Of a stretch of DNA of 64,000 bases, positions 8,692 to 18,631 are shown in pieces. Position numbers and translations under genes: made by a program. Source of the DNA: Nocardia tengchongensis. GTDB taxonomy: Bacteria > Actinomycetota > Actinomycetes > Mycobacteriales > Mycobacteriaceae. The notes below the pieces were generated by a model that was given only the letters and a program-made list of their open reading frames with translations, searched no databases and was not told the origin of the DNA. The number at the start of each line of letters is the position of its first letter. Positions within the stretch are counted from its first letter, which is position 1. Where the stretch lies: assembly GCF_018362975.1 (NCBI RefSeq), contig NZ_CP074371.1, forward strand, positions 3,534,001-3,598,000. The letters are read 5' to 3'.

Positions 8692-9813
8692 TCAGCCGAC
8701 CGGTCCCTTTCCGAGCTGGACGCGAGCCGACTGGTTCTGACCCGTCAGGTCGACCCATTTCAAGGTGACCGTGTCGCCCGGGTGATGCAGGTCCATGGTG
8801 GCGGTGAGGTCACTGGCGGAGGTGATGGCGTGGTCGTCGAGGCCGGTGATGACATCGCGGGCCGACAAGCCGAGCTGATCGGCGGGACCGCCCTGCACCA
8901 CGCCCCGGATCAGCGCGCCGCTGCCGATGGAGCTCACCGAGACGCCGATGAAGGCGGTGTCGCCGATGTGCACGCGGTCCGAACCCTGACCCGCCTGGAT
9001 CTGCTTGGCGACCGTCACGGCCTTGTTGATCGGAATCGCGAAGCCCAGCCCGCTGCCGTTGTCGAAGCGGAACCCCTTGGAGGCGGCGGTGTCCATGCCG
9101 ATGACCTGCCCCGCCGCGTCGACCAGCGGACCGCCCGAGTCGCCGGGTTCGATCTTCGCGGCCACCTGGATGAGCCCGGTCAGCTGCTCGGCGCTGCCCG
9201 TGGCGTCGTCGCTGGCGGTGATCGAACGGTCCAGCGCGGTGACCGCCCCCGAGGCGGGCGTCGGCGTGCCCCGCCCGCCCGCATTGCCGACGCCGACCAC
9301 CGCGTCCCCGACCGCCACCTTGCCCGAATCGCCGAGCGGCGCGGTCCGCAACCCGGACGCCCCGGTCAGCTTGATGACGGCCATGTCCTCACTGCGATCG
9401 AACCCGAGCACGGTGGCGTCATAGGTCTGCCCGTTCCCCAGATCGGTGGCCGAGATCTTGGTCGCGCCCTCCACCACGTGATTGTTGGTGAGCACGATGC
9501 CGTCCGAGCCCAGCACGATGCCGGTGCCCGCGCCCTCGCCGTTCTGCATACCCAGCTCGGTCTCGATATCCACGATGCCCGGCACTACATTCCGTGCGGC
9601 GGCGTCGAGATCGGCTGGGGGAGTGTGGAAGTCGATGGGCTGGCTCTGCGTCACCCCGCCCGGCGACTGCGCGATCGGCGTGCCCGGCAGCGTCGACGGC
9701 CCGCAGGCCACCAGTCCCAGCGTGGCGGCGAGCGCCACCACGGCGGCCGCGCCGGCGCGCAGTGTGCGAGAGCGGGTGGTGGACCGATTCGGCGACAGCG
9801 GTTGCACGGACAT
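8692..9813 (-). CDS. Trypsin-like serine protease with PDZ domain (HtrA/PepD type), lipoprotein
   Basis: A 373-residue exported protease. The N-terminus is a signal peptide ending in the lipobox-like LGLVAC (Cys37). The catalytic triad is visible: His112 in LTNNHVVEG, Asp143 in SEDMAVIKL and Ser226 in GDSGGPL. A PDZ domain occupies about residues 265-360. The architecture matches HtrA/DegP-like envelope proteases that handle misfolded exported proteins. The ATG at 9813 is preferred over upstream starts because GAGGGG lies just before it and the signal peptide begins there. It is divergent from the Hip1-like gene across a 284-base intergenic region. Confidence 0.88.
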   Translation of the reverse strand: MSVQPLSPNRSTTRSRTLRAGAAAVVALAATLGLVACGPSTLPGTPIAQSPGGVTQSQPIDFHTPPADLDAAARNVVPGIVDIETELGMQNGEGAGTGIVLGSDGIVLTNNHVVEGATKISATDLGNGQTYDATVLGFDRSEDMAVIKLTGASGLRTAPLGDSGKVAVGDAVVGVGNAGGRGTPTPASGAVTALDRSITASDDATGSAEQLTGLIQVAAKIEPGDSGGPLVDAAGQVIGMDTAASKGFRFDNGSGLGFAIPINKAVTVAKQIQAGQGSDRVHIGDTAFIGVSVSSIGSGALIRGVVQGGPADQLGLSARDVITGLDDHAITSASDLTATMDLHHPGDTVTLKWVDLTGQNQSARVQLGKGPVG

Positions 9814-10097
9814 GGCATCCCCTCGTACGTAGAGCCCCCCGGTTCTCTCCCCATTAAGCATGCGGTTCCTGAGAGCGGCCTGGGGACTTTCCGTGCGATC
9901 GCCCACGTACCGCGTGGACGCCGCTCCGAACCTCTACGGTGGCCGAATCCGTGGCATGCGTGAGGTGCGTGACAGAGACAGAACGCACACCGGGGCGGGC
10001 GCGATGTGAACGTATGGAGAGAAGCGCGGGGAGGCGGAGCGATATGGATCAGCTGAGGGGTGCGCGGGTGTTTTCGGCGGGATGGCACGATCGTGGG

Positions 10098-11624
10098 ATG
10101 GCGTTGATGCGAACCAGCCGGGTCGTGCTCATGGTGACGGCGATGGCGATGACGGCGGCTGCCTGCACCAGCGTGGTGGACGGCAACCCCACCGCGTCGG
10201 CACCGGTCGGGATGGATGCGTTCTACAACCAGGCCCTGAGCTGGGGTAGTTGCCGCGAGTACAGCGAAGACCAGATGCCGCGCGACGCGGAGTGCACCCG
10301 GGTGACCGTGCCGGTCGACTACGCCAATCCCAACGGCGCCACCGCCAAGATCGCGATCTCGCGGGTCAAGGCGAGTGGCAACAAGATCGGCTCGCTGCTG
10401 TTCAACCCCGGCGGCCCGGGCGTGACCGGCCTGAGCATGGTCACCCTCGGTGACAACACCAAGCTGGCCGACCGCTTCGATCGGATCGGTTTCGATCCGC
10501 GCGGTATCGGCGCGTCGGAGCCGGCCATCAAGTGCAATACCGCCGCCGAGAACGACGCCCAGCGCGCCGAGCCCAACAAGGACAATTCGCCCGCCGGGAT
10601 CGCCGCCCTCGAAGCCGAGAACAAGGACTTCGCCAACAAGTGCCTGCAGCGCACCGGCAAGGACTTCCTCGCCCACGTCGGCACCCGCGAGGTGGTGCAG
10701 GACATGGACGTGATCCGCGCGGCCCTCGGCGATGCCAAGCTCACCTATGTCGGCTACTCCTACGGCACCCGCCTGGGCTACGCCTACGCCGAGAAGTTCC
10801 CGGACAAGGTGCGCGCCCTGATCCTCGACGGTGCGCTCGACCCCCAGCAGGATCCGGTCAAGGAATCGGTCGCGCAGGCCGCCAGCTTCCAGAAGGCGTT
10901 CGACGCCTACGCCGCGGACTGCGCGGCCAAGGAGAAGACCAACTGCCCGCTCGGTGACGATGCCGGCCAGGCCACCAAGAAGTTCCGTGCCCTGGTCGAC
11001 CCGCTGTGGGACAAGCCGGTGCCCACCCAGGACTCGCGCGGCCTGCACTACGGCGACGCCATCACCGGCGTGCAGCAGACCCTGTACTCCAACCGCTTGT
11101 GGCCCGCGCTCACCAAGGGCCTGCGGGAGCTGTCCCAGGGCAGCGGCGACACGCTGCTCGCGCTGGCCGACATGTACGACGGCCGCCACGACGACGGCAG
11201 CTACGACAACAGCGCCGACGCCTTCAACGCCATCCGCTGCGTCGACGACCCGGCCATCAGCGATCGCGCGATCGCGGCCCAGCAGGACGCCGACTACCGG
11301 CGCGTCGCCCCGTTCCTCGACGACGGCCACGGCAGCAACGCGGCCCCGCTGGAACTGTGCGCGATCTGGCCGGTCCCCAATACCAGCACCCCGCACAAGC
11401 TTTCGATCCCGAACCTGCCCAAGGTCGTGGTGATCTCCACGACCGAGGATCCCGCCACGCCGTACCAGGCCGGCGTGAACCTGGCCCAGCAGCTCGGCGC
11501 GTCGCTCATCACCTTCAACGGGACCCGGCACACGGTGTCGCTGTCGGGCGTCAAATGCGTCGACGACCCGGTCATCGATTACCTGGTGGATCTGAAGCAA
11601 CCCGCCGAGGGGCTCACCTGCTGA
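10098..11624 (+). CDS. Hip1/CaeA-like serine hydrolase, lipoprotein (TAP family)
   Basis: A 508-residue exported alpha/beta hydrolase with a C-terminal TAP-like domain. The signal peptide ends in a lipobox (MTAAAC, Cys23). GYSYGTRLG contains the nucleophile Ser221; EDPATPY and GTRHTVSL near the end carry the likely acid and His. The same family includes mycobacterial CaeA/Hip1, a cell-envelope protease/esterase, and the gene precedes glnA2 in both settings. The start is chosen for the signal peptide; an in-frame ATG at 10044 has a stronger GGGAGG site and would add 18 residues. The intergenic region 9814-10097 must hold both divergent promoters, but I see no convincing elements. Confidence 0.85.
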   Translation: MALMRTSRVVLMVTAMAMTAAACTSVVDGNPTASAPVGMDAFYNQALSWGSCREYSEDQMPRDAECTRVTVPVDYANPNGATAKIAISRVKASGNKIGSLLFNPGGPGVTGLSMVTLGDNTKLADRFDRIGFDPRGIGASEPAIKCNTAAENDAQRAEPNKDNSPAGIAALEAENKDFANKCLQRTGKDFLAHVGTREVVQDMDVIRAALGDAKLTYVGYSYGTRLGYAYAEKFPDKVRALILDGALDPQQDPVKESVAQAASFQKAFDAYAADCAAKEKTNCPLGDDAGQATKKFRALVDPLWDKPVPTQDSRGLHYGDAITGVQQTLYSNRLWPALTKGLRELSQGSGDTLLALADMYDGRHDDGSYDNSADAFNAIRCVDDPAISDRAIAAQQDADYRRVAPFLDDGHGSNAAPLELCAIWPVPNTSTPHKLSIPNLPKVVVISTTEDPATPYQAGVNLAQQLGASLITFNGTRHTVSLSGVKCVDDPVIDYLVDLKQPAEGLTC

Positions 11625-11701
11625 GCGATTCACCGGGTCGGTCCGACACTTGGTCGACGTATGTAACACGGATTTAACTCCGGGACCCTACGCTCGCGGT
11701 C

Positions 11702-13042
11702 ATGGACCGTCAGAAGGAATTCGTGCTCCGGACGCTCGAAGAGCGGGACATCCGTTTCGTGCGCCTCTGGTTCACCGATGTCCTGGGATATCTCAAGTCC
11801 GTGGCGATCGCGCCCGCCGAGCTCGAGGGCGCGTTCGAGGAGGGTATCGGCTTCGACGGTTCGGCCATCGAGGGGTTTGCCCGGGTCTCCGAGGCGGACA
11901 TGGTGGCCAAGCCGGATCCGTCCACCTTCCAGGTGCTGCCGTGGTCCACGTCGAAGGGCCACCAGCACTCCGCGCGCATGTTCTGCGACATCGCCATGCC
12001 CGACGGCTCGCCGTCCTGGGCCGATCCCCGGCACGTGCTGCGCCGCCAGCTGAACAAGGCCGCCGATCTGGGCTTCAGCTGCTACGTGCACCCCGAGATC
12101 GAGTTCTTCCTGCTCAAGCCGGGCCCGCACGACGGCACCGCGCCGATCCCCGCCGACAACGGCGGCTTCTTCGATCAGGCCGTGCACGACGAGGCCCCCA
12201 ACTTCCGCCGCCACGCCATCGACTCGCTGGAGTCCATGGGCATCTCGGTGGAGTTCAGCCACCACGAGGGCGCGCCGGGCCAGCAGGAGATCGACCTGCG
12301 CTACGCCGACGCGCTGTCCATGGCCGACAACGTCATGACCTTCCGCTACCTGATCAAGGAAGTGGCCATCGACGAGGGCGTTCGCGCGAGCTTCATGCCC
12401 AAGCCGTTCGCCGACCACCCGGGTTCGGCCATGCACACCCACATGTCGCTGTTCGAGGGCGAGCAGAACGCCTTCGCCGACCCCGACGACCCGGACAACC
12501 TGTCCGAGACCGCGCGCGCATTCATCGCCGGCATCCTCGAGCACGCGCACGAGATCTCCGCGATCACCAACCAGTGGGTGAACTCCTACAAGCGCCTCAT
12601 CCACGGCGGCGAGGCCCCGACGGCCGCCTCCTGGGGTCGCTCGAATCGTTCTGCGCTGGTGCGGGTTCCGATGTACACCCCGAACAAGTCGGCCTCGCGC
12701 CGCGTCGAGATCCGCAGCCCTGACAGCGCCTGCAACCCGTACCTGGCGTTCGCGGTGCTGCTGGCCGCGGGCCTGCGCGGGATCGAGAAGGGCTACACGC
12801 TGCCGCCGGAGGCCGAGGACGACGTGTGGTCGCTGACGTCGGCCGAGCGTCGCGCCATGGGCTTCCGCGAACTGCCCGCGTCCCTGGACGAGGCGCTCAA
12901 GGCCATGGAGAAGTCCGAGCTGGTCGCCGAGACCCTGGGCGAGCACGTCTTCGACTTCTTCCTGCGCAACAAGCGCCGCGAATGGGCGGGCTATCGCGCC
13001 CAGGTGACGCCGTACGAGCTGAAGGAATACCTGGGGCTCTGA
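11702..13042 (+). CDS. glnA2: Type I glutamine synthetase, GlnA2 type
   Basis: A 446-residue class I glutamine synthetase: ATP-dependent ligation of ammonia to glutamate, dodecameric, cytoplasmic. GS signatures include WFTDVLGYLKSV, GFDGSAIEGF, HPEIEFFLL, MPKPFADHPGSAMHTHMSL and NPYLAFAVLLAAGL. The region that carries the adenylylation Tyr in GlnA1 (LYELPPEE) reads DDVWSLTSAE here, so there is no target Tyr. Length and order (upstream of glnE) match mycobacterial GlnA2. A GTAAC-N6-TTAAC sequence at 11663-11678 weakly resembles half of a GlnR box. The gene ends in a strong hairpin at 13061-13099. Confidence 0.93.
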   Translation: MDRQKEFVLRTLEERDIRFVRLWFTDVLGYLKSVAIAPAELEGAFEEGIGFDGSAIEGFARVSEADMVAKPDPSTFQVLPWSTSKGHQHSARMFCDIAMPDGSPSWADPRHVLRRQLNKAADLGFSCYVHPEIEFFLLKPGPHDGTAPIPADNGGFFDQAVHDEAPNFRRHAIDSLESMGISVEFSHHEGAPGQQEIDLRYADALSMADNVMTFRYLIKEVAIDEGVRASFMPKPFADHPGSAMHTHMSLFEGEQNAFADPDDPDNLSETARAFIAGILEHAHEISAITNQWVNSYKRLIHGGEAPTAASWGRSNRSALVRVPMYTPNKSASRRVEIRSPDSACNPYLAFAVLLAAGLRGIEKGYTLPPEAEDDVWSLTSAERRAMGFRELPASLDEALKAMEKSELVAETLGEHVFDFFLRNKRREWAGYRAQVTPYELKEYLGL

Positions 13043-13060
13043 CCCCCGCGAAGTACCACC

Positions 13061-13099
13061 CGAATCGGGCCGCGATCCCTGCGATCGCGGCCCGATTCG
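13061..13099. terminator. Terminator after glnA2
   Basis: A perfect 17-bp stem (13061-13077 with 13083-13099) around a five-base loop begins 19 bases after the glnA2 stop. No T-run follows. It separates glnA2 from glnE, although some read-through is possible. Confidence 0.8.
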
Positions 13100-13210
13100 C
13101 GTTCGAACCGACTTCCCTGGCGTCGCGGACTGGAGGCGGATTGGACATAGTGTCTGGTTTGGGTGGGATGGGTGGCATGTCTGGCGGCTGTGACCTGTAA
13201 TTTGAAGAGC

Positions 13211-16200
13211 ATGGTTCGGCCACCGACTGCTCGTTCCGCTGTGCCCGGTGTCGGGCGGCTCGGTTTGCTCGAGCCATCGGCAGCCGCCTCTCTGCGAGAG
13301 TTGGCGTGGGACAACGTGGACAGCGTTCCCCTGCTGTGGGCGCTGTCGCGTTCCCCCGACGCCGATCTGGCGCTGCTCACCCTCATCCGCCTGCGCGAGC
13401 AACTCGGGAGCGATTGGGCGGCGGTGGATTCCGAACTGCGCCGTGACAGCTCGCTGCGCGGACGGCTGTTCGCGCTCATCGGGTCGTCGAGCGCCTTCGC
13501 CGACCATCTGGTGGCCGATCCCGCCGCCTGGCGGTTGCTGCGGCGGCGCACACTGCCCAGCCGCGCGGAAGTGCTCGCGGAACTCCTCGACGCCGTGCAG
13601 GCCACCCCCGAAACCGGACCCGAAGCCGGGCCCATGATGTTCCGCGCCGGCATCGCCGGCCCCGAGGCGATCGCCTTGCTGCGCAAGCGGTATCGCGATC
13701 AGCTCATGCTGCTGGCCGCCATCGACCTGGCCGCCACCGTCGAGAACGAACCGGTGCTGCCCTACCAGCAGGTGGGCCAGCACCTCACCGATCTGGCCGA
13801 CGCGGCGCTCACCGCGGCGCTGTCGGTCGCGGTCGCGCGGGTGTGCGTCGACCGTGAGGTGCCGGTCCGGCTGGCCGTCATCGCGATGGGCAAATGCGGT
13901 GCGCGGGAACTGAACTACGTCTCCGACGTCGACGTCATCTTCGTCGCCGAACCCGCCGACACCACCGCAACCCGGCTCGCCGCCGAGATGATGAGCGTCG
14001 GCAGCGCCGCCTTCTTCGAGATCGACGCGGCCCTGCGACCCGAGGGCAAGGCGGGTGCGCTGGTCCGCACCTTGGAATCGCACGTCGCCTACTACAAGCG
14101 CTGGGCGCGGACCTGGGAATTCCAGGCGCTGCTCAAGATGCGGCCCGCCACCGGCGATCTCGACCTGGGCCGCGCCTACCGCGACGCGCTCATGCCGATG
14201 GTGTGGGCCGCCAACGAACGGCCCGACTTCGTCGCCGACGTGCAGGCCATGCGCCGCCGCGTCGAGGATCTGGTGCCCGCCGACCTGCGCGAACGCGAGC
14301 TCAAACTCGGGCACGGCAGCCTGCGCGACGTCGAATTCGCCGTCCAGTTGCTGCAATTGGTGCACGGCAAGGCCGACGAGTCGCTGCACGTGCAGGGCAC
14401 CGTGGAGGCGCTGGGCGCGCTCGCCGCGGGCGGCTACGTGGGCCGCGACGACGCCGCCAACCTCACCGCCTCCTACGAATTCCTGCGCCTGCTCGAACAC
14501 CGTTTGCAGCTGCAGAGACTCAAGCGCACCCACACCCTGCCCGCCCCGAGGACGAGGAGGGCATGCGCTGGCTGGCGCGGGCCGCGCACATGCGCCCCGA
14601 CGGGCGTCAGGACGCGGTCGGCGTGCTGACCAGCGAGATCAAACGCAATGCGGTGCGGGTGCGGCGGCTGCACGCCAAACTCTTCTACCGGCCGCTGCTG
14701 GACTCGGTGGCGCGGATGGACGCCGACGCCCTGCGCCTGAGCCCCGAGGCGGCCGTGCGGCAGCTGGCCGCGCTGGGCTACGTCACCCCGGAGAACGCGC
14801 TCGGCCACCTCAAGGCGCTGACCGGTGAGGTCGGGCGCAAGGGCCGCATCCAGGCGCTGCTGCTGCCCACCCTGCTCGAATGGCTCGGCGAGACACCGAA
14901 TCCCGACGCGGGCCTGCTCGCCTACCGGCGGGTCTCCGAGGGTCTCGACAACGAGATCTGGTTCCTGCGCGAACTGCGCGACGAAGGCGCCATCGCGCAA
15001 CGGCTGATGATCGTTCTCGGCTCCTCGGCCTACCTGCCGGACCTGCTGATCAACGCGCCCGAAACCATCCGTATGTACGCCGACGGCCCGAACGGGCCGC
15101 TGCTGCTGGCCACCAAGCCCACCGATGTGGCGCGCGGAATCCTGTCCGGGGCCCGGCGTTACGACGATCCCAAGCGCGCGGTCGCCACGGCGCGGTCGCT
15201 GCGCCGGCACGAGCTGGCGCGTGTCGCCTCCGCCGACGTGCTCGGCATGCTCGACGTCCAGCAGGTGTGCGAGGCGCTGTCCTCGGTGTGGATCGCCACC
15301 CTCGAAGCCGCGCTGCAGGCCGTGATCCGGGCCAGTGAGGCCGAACTCGGCAGGCCCGCGCCCGCGGACTTCGCCGTCATCGGCATGGGGCGGCTCGGCG
15401 GCATGGAACTGGGCTACGGCTCCGACGCCGACGTGCTGTTCGTCTGCGACCCGCGGCCCAGTGCGGACGAGACGGTCGCGGTGAAATGGGCGGTCGGCGT
15501 GGCCGAACAGGTGCAGCGGCTGCTCGGCGCGCCCAGCACCGACCCGCCCCTGCAGGTCGATGCCGGACTGCGCCCGGAAGGCCGCAACGGCGCGCTGGTC
15601 CGCACCCTGGCCGCGTACGCCGCCTACTACCAGCAGTGGGCGCAGCCGTGGGAAATCCAGGCGCTGCTGCGCGCGCATCAGGTCGCGGGCGACCCGGGAC
15701 TCGGAATCCGCTTCCTGCGCACCATCGATCCGGTCCGGTACCCCGAAGGCGGCATGTCGCCCGAGGGCGTCCGCGAGATCCGCCGCATCAAGGCCCGCGT
15801 CGACTCGGAACGCCTCCCGCGCGGAGCCAACCCCGCTACCCACACCAAACTGGGCCGCGGCGGCCTCGCCGACATCGAATGGACCGTCCAGCTGCTCCAG
15901 CTGTTGCATGCCCATGAGGTCCCGGAGCTCCACAACACCTCGACCCTGGCCTCCCTCGACGCCATCGAACGCGCCGAACTCATCGACACCGCCGACGCCG
16001 AACTCCTCCGCGACGCCTGGCTCACCGCCACCAAGGCCCGCAACGCCTTGGTCCTCGTCCGCGGCAAACCAGCCGACCAACTCCCCGGCCCGGGCACCCT
16101 CCTGTCGGCGGTGGCCCGCGTCGCGGGCTGGCCCAACGACGACGGCAGCGAATTCCTCGACCACTACATGCGCGTCACCCGCCGCGCGAAAACAGTGGTG

Positions 16201-16224
16201 GAACGCGTCTTCGGCGGCGAATAA
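13211..16224 (+). CDS. glnE: Glutamine synthetase adenylyltransferase, frameshifted near 14546
   Basis: The bifunctional enzyme that adenylylates and de-adenylylates glutamine synthetase. Two nucleotidyltransferase units are seen: one with [20 protein letters not shown], the other with [20 protein letters not shown], each followed by a GlnE helical domain. As read, the frame is broken: the first part runs to a stop at 14629, but homology passes from THTLPAP into [17 protein letters not shown] one frame over. The switch lies in the CCCC at 14544-14547 (GCCCCGAG, where one more C restores the frame). Restored length is 1004 residues, close to the mycobacterial protein. Most likely a missed base in the assembly. 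The start at 13211 is the ATG preceding conserved sequence. Confidence 0.9.
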
Positions 16225-16246
16225 CGCAGCACCGAACCGGCCGAGG

Positions 16247-17568
16247 TCAGCTTGGCCTGTCGTCGGAATGCTGGATGGGATCGTTTCGGGCGGAAGGGAA
16301 TTCGGCTCCGAGGATGGGGGCGACGTGGGGGAGGGCGGCTCCGAGTAGTTCGTCCTGGCGATCTCGGATCAGCCAGGTTGGGCAGTGGTGCGAGGTTTCG
16401 GGGGATTGGTTGGTGCGGGTTCCGGGGGCGAACATGCCCGGTGGCGTGGCGGTGGGTGTCGCTGGTTTGTCCAGGGTGGTGAGAGGTCTTGCCGGTGTGG
16501 TGGGTTCGGGACTGGGCGGGCCGGGGAAGCTGCGGCTCGGGTCTGGGAATGGGTTGGGGGAGAAGGGGTGTGACCGGGGGACGGTCGGGGAGGGGGTTGG
16601 GGGACGGACGGTGCGTGCGGGGTCGGCGGTCGGGGTTGTGGCGGTAGGGGTGGGGGAGTCGGGGGCTGTTGTGGTTGCGGGCGTGGTTTCGAGGTCGAGG
16701 GGGCGCGCTGTGGTCGAAGACCGATGACTTGGGGATGATTCGGGACCTTGGTCTGTCTTGTCGGTGGCCGTGGCGCGGCCGGTTGGGCTGTTCGTGTCGA
16801 GGGCGTCCCGGAGACCCGGGATTGCCTGTGGAACAGGTGCATTCGTTGACGATGCGATTGGATCGGACAGCTGCTGCCGAGTTCCGGGGTGCCCTCCTGG
16901 CGCCTGCCCGTCCGGTGTGGCGGACTGCGGTGTGAAGGCCGCCCCCTCGGTCGGGGCAGCAGCCGTATCGGTGGCACCGCCGCTGATTCCAGCGGCGTCA
17001 GCACCGCCGGGAGTCATGACCGTGAAGTAGGCCGGGATCCCTGCGCCCGCGGGTGGGTAGATCGGGGTGTAGTTGGCGTCGAGGGCGGCCAAGGCGAGGT
17101 GGTATTGCTCGTCGCGGTCGGCTGCGGGGCCGTCGATTTTGGGTGGGGGTACGGATTTTCGGAGGGCTTCGGCGGCGTAGGCGGTGGCGATGATGCGGTG
17201 GCCGGTGCTGTGGGTGATTTCGGCGGTGTCGGTGGCGTCCTGGACGAAGCGGCGGGCGGCGGTGGTGGCGGCGTCGGCGAGGTGGCCGGACATGCCGTCG
17301 GTGAGGGCTGTCTGGACTGTCGCGTGCAGGGTGGTGACGGCTCCGAAGATGCTGTCGGCGATGGAGATCCAGGTGTCGGCGGCGGTGTGCAGGTCGCCGG
17401 GGCGCATGGCTTGGACCCGGTCGTGGATCTGCCGGTGGGTGAGGCTGGGGAAGTGTTCGAGGTCGTGGATGTAGTCGGGTCGGTGTCGCGGCCCGACAGC
17501 CGGGTCTGGTCGTGTTCGGCGCCCGCTTGGCTCAGGCGGGCTCTGCGGCGCAAGGCTTCCGGTTCCAT
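16247..17568 (-). CDS. PPE/ESX-like proline-rich protein, frameshifted near 17478
   Basis: About 440 residues when the frame is restored. The N-terminal third is alpha-helical and resembles PPE/WXG-type secretion substrates (AADTWISIADSIFGAV; YAAEALRKSVPPP). A long Pro/Thr/Ser-rich linker follows, then a conserved-looking tail PTWLIRDRQDELLGAALPHV. As read, MEPEALRRRARLSQAGAEHD starts in one frame and the rest (DYIHDLEHFPSLTHRQIHD onward) lies in another; adding one C at the CCC complementary to 17477-17479 joins them. Without that, translation could begin only at 17407. No partner ESX gene is near, so an ESX link is by resemblance only. Confidence 0.6.
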
Positions 17569-17641
17569 CGGTCTCCCCCCGTCGTCCAGTTTCTGATTGG
17601 TTGGACGCGGGGCGGGCGGTGTGGGTTCCGGAAGTCTCCGG

Positions 17642-18463
17642 TCAGGCTTTGCGGGCTTGCAGGGTGTAGCTGAGGGGCAGGCGTTCCGGATGTTCGGCGA
17701 GCCGCCATTCGAATTTCTCGTCGCACACCATGCGTCCGGGCAGCGGGTTCGAGGGAACGCTGTCGTGTTCGACCAGCTGGGTGAGGGTCAGGTCGGCTTG
17801 TAGCAGGGCTTCGACGATCTCGCCGAGGCCGTGATTCCATTCGTTGGTGGTGGTGTTGGTGACCGTGGATTCGGTGGCGACGTAGGTGGTGCCGTCGTCG
17901 AAGACCATCGGCTCGGTGGTCTCGAAGTAGGGGTAGCCGATGGTGAGGGCGTCGGTGCGGGTTTCGTCGATCGACCACAGCACCGGGTGGTATTCGCGCA
18001 TGAAGAGGTGGCCGCCGTGGCGCAGCAGCCCGGCCACGGTCTCGGCCCAGCGGTGGATGTCCGGCAGCCAGCACAGCGCGCCGATACCGGTGTAGACGAA
18101 GTCGAATCGGGCCTCCCCGAGCACGGATACCGCGTCGTAGACGTCGGCTTCGACGAAGTCGATAGGGGTGGCGGTGGCCTCGGCCAGCTTGCGGGCCTCG
18201 GCCAAGGACGCCGAGGAGAAGTCGAGGCCGGTCATGGTCGCGCCCAGGCGGGCCAGCGACAGGGTGTCGGTGCCGATGTGGCATTGCAGGTGCACGCCGT
18301 CGACGCCGCGGACATCGCCGAGACGCGGCAGGTCGAAGCGGACCACGTGGCTCAGGAAGGACGGGTCGATGCGGAAGCTGTCGAGGGAATAGTCGCCGGA
18401 ATCGGCGTGCAGGGGCGCGCGGTCATCCCAGTTGGCCCGGTTGAGTCCGCGATAGTCGCTCAT
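17642..18463 (-). CDS. Class I SAM-dependent methyltransferase
   Basis: A 273-residue methyltransferase. The SAM-binding region is HLQCHIGTDTLSLARLGATM with the acidic strand-2 end GLDFSS, followed by FVEADVYD and the strand-4 segment FDFVYTGIGALCWLPDI. The C-terminal part has the pattern of small-molecule methyltransferases, but the acceptor cannot be read from the sequence. The ATG at 18463 (MSDYRGLNRANWDDRA) is chosen; an in-frame ATG at 18481 would add six residues. It stands alone, upstream of and in the same direction as the PPE-like gene. Confidence 0.85.
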   Translation of the reverse strand: MSDYRGLNRANWDDRAPLHADSGDYSLDSFRIDPSFLSHVVRFDLPRLGDVRGVDGVHLQCHIGTDTLSLARLGATMTGLDFSSASLAEARKLAEATATPIDFVEADVYDAVSVLGEARFDFVYTGIGALCWLPDIHRWAETVAGLLRHGGHLFMREYHPVLWSIDETRTDALTIGYPYFETTEPMVFDDGTTYVATESTVTNTTTNEWNHGLGEIVEALLQADLTLTQLVEHDSVPSNPLPGRMVCDEKFEWRLAEHPERLPLSYTLQARKA

Positions 18464-18631
18464 GCTGCTCGACTGTGCCACGGATGCGGTGATCGCCTCA
18501 GCTGATTTTCGGGTTGCGTGTCGTAGACGGCACGCCGGGGCTCGGCCCCTGGGCGCGCTGTCGCGTTGCGAGACCGGGGACTTCGCGCGATATCTCGATG
18601 GATACTTGTCCCGAGCGGTGTGGGAGGCGAG

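Noticed and set aside
11663..11678. GTAAC-N6-TTAAC before glnA2 as a GlnR box
   Set aside because: Only one half-pair, with the second half-site matching 3 of 5; far weaker than the box at glnA1.
11630..14533. A 2.9-kb open frame on the minus strand opposite glnA2 and the start of glnE
   Set aside because: It is an antisense shadow of two well-supported genes in high-GC DNA, with no recognisable domain and low-complexity His/Gly/Arg-rich sequence.
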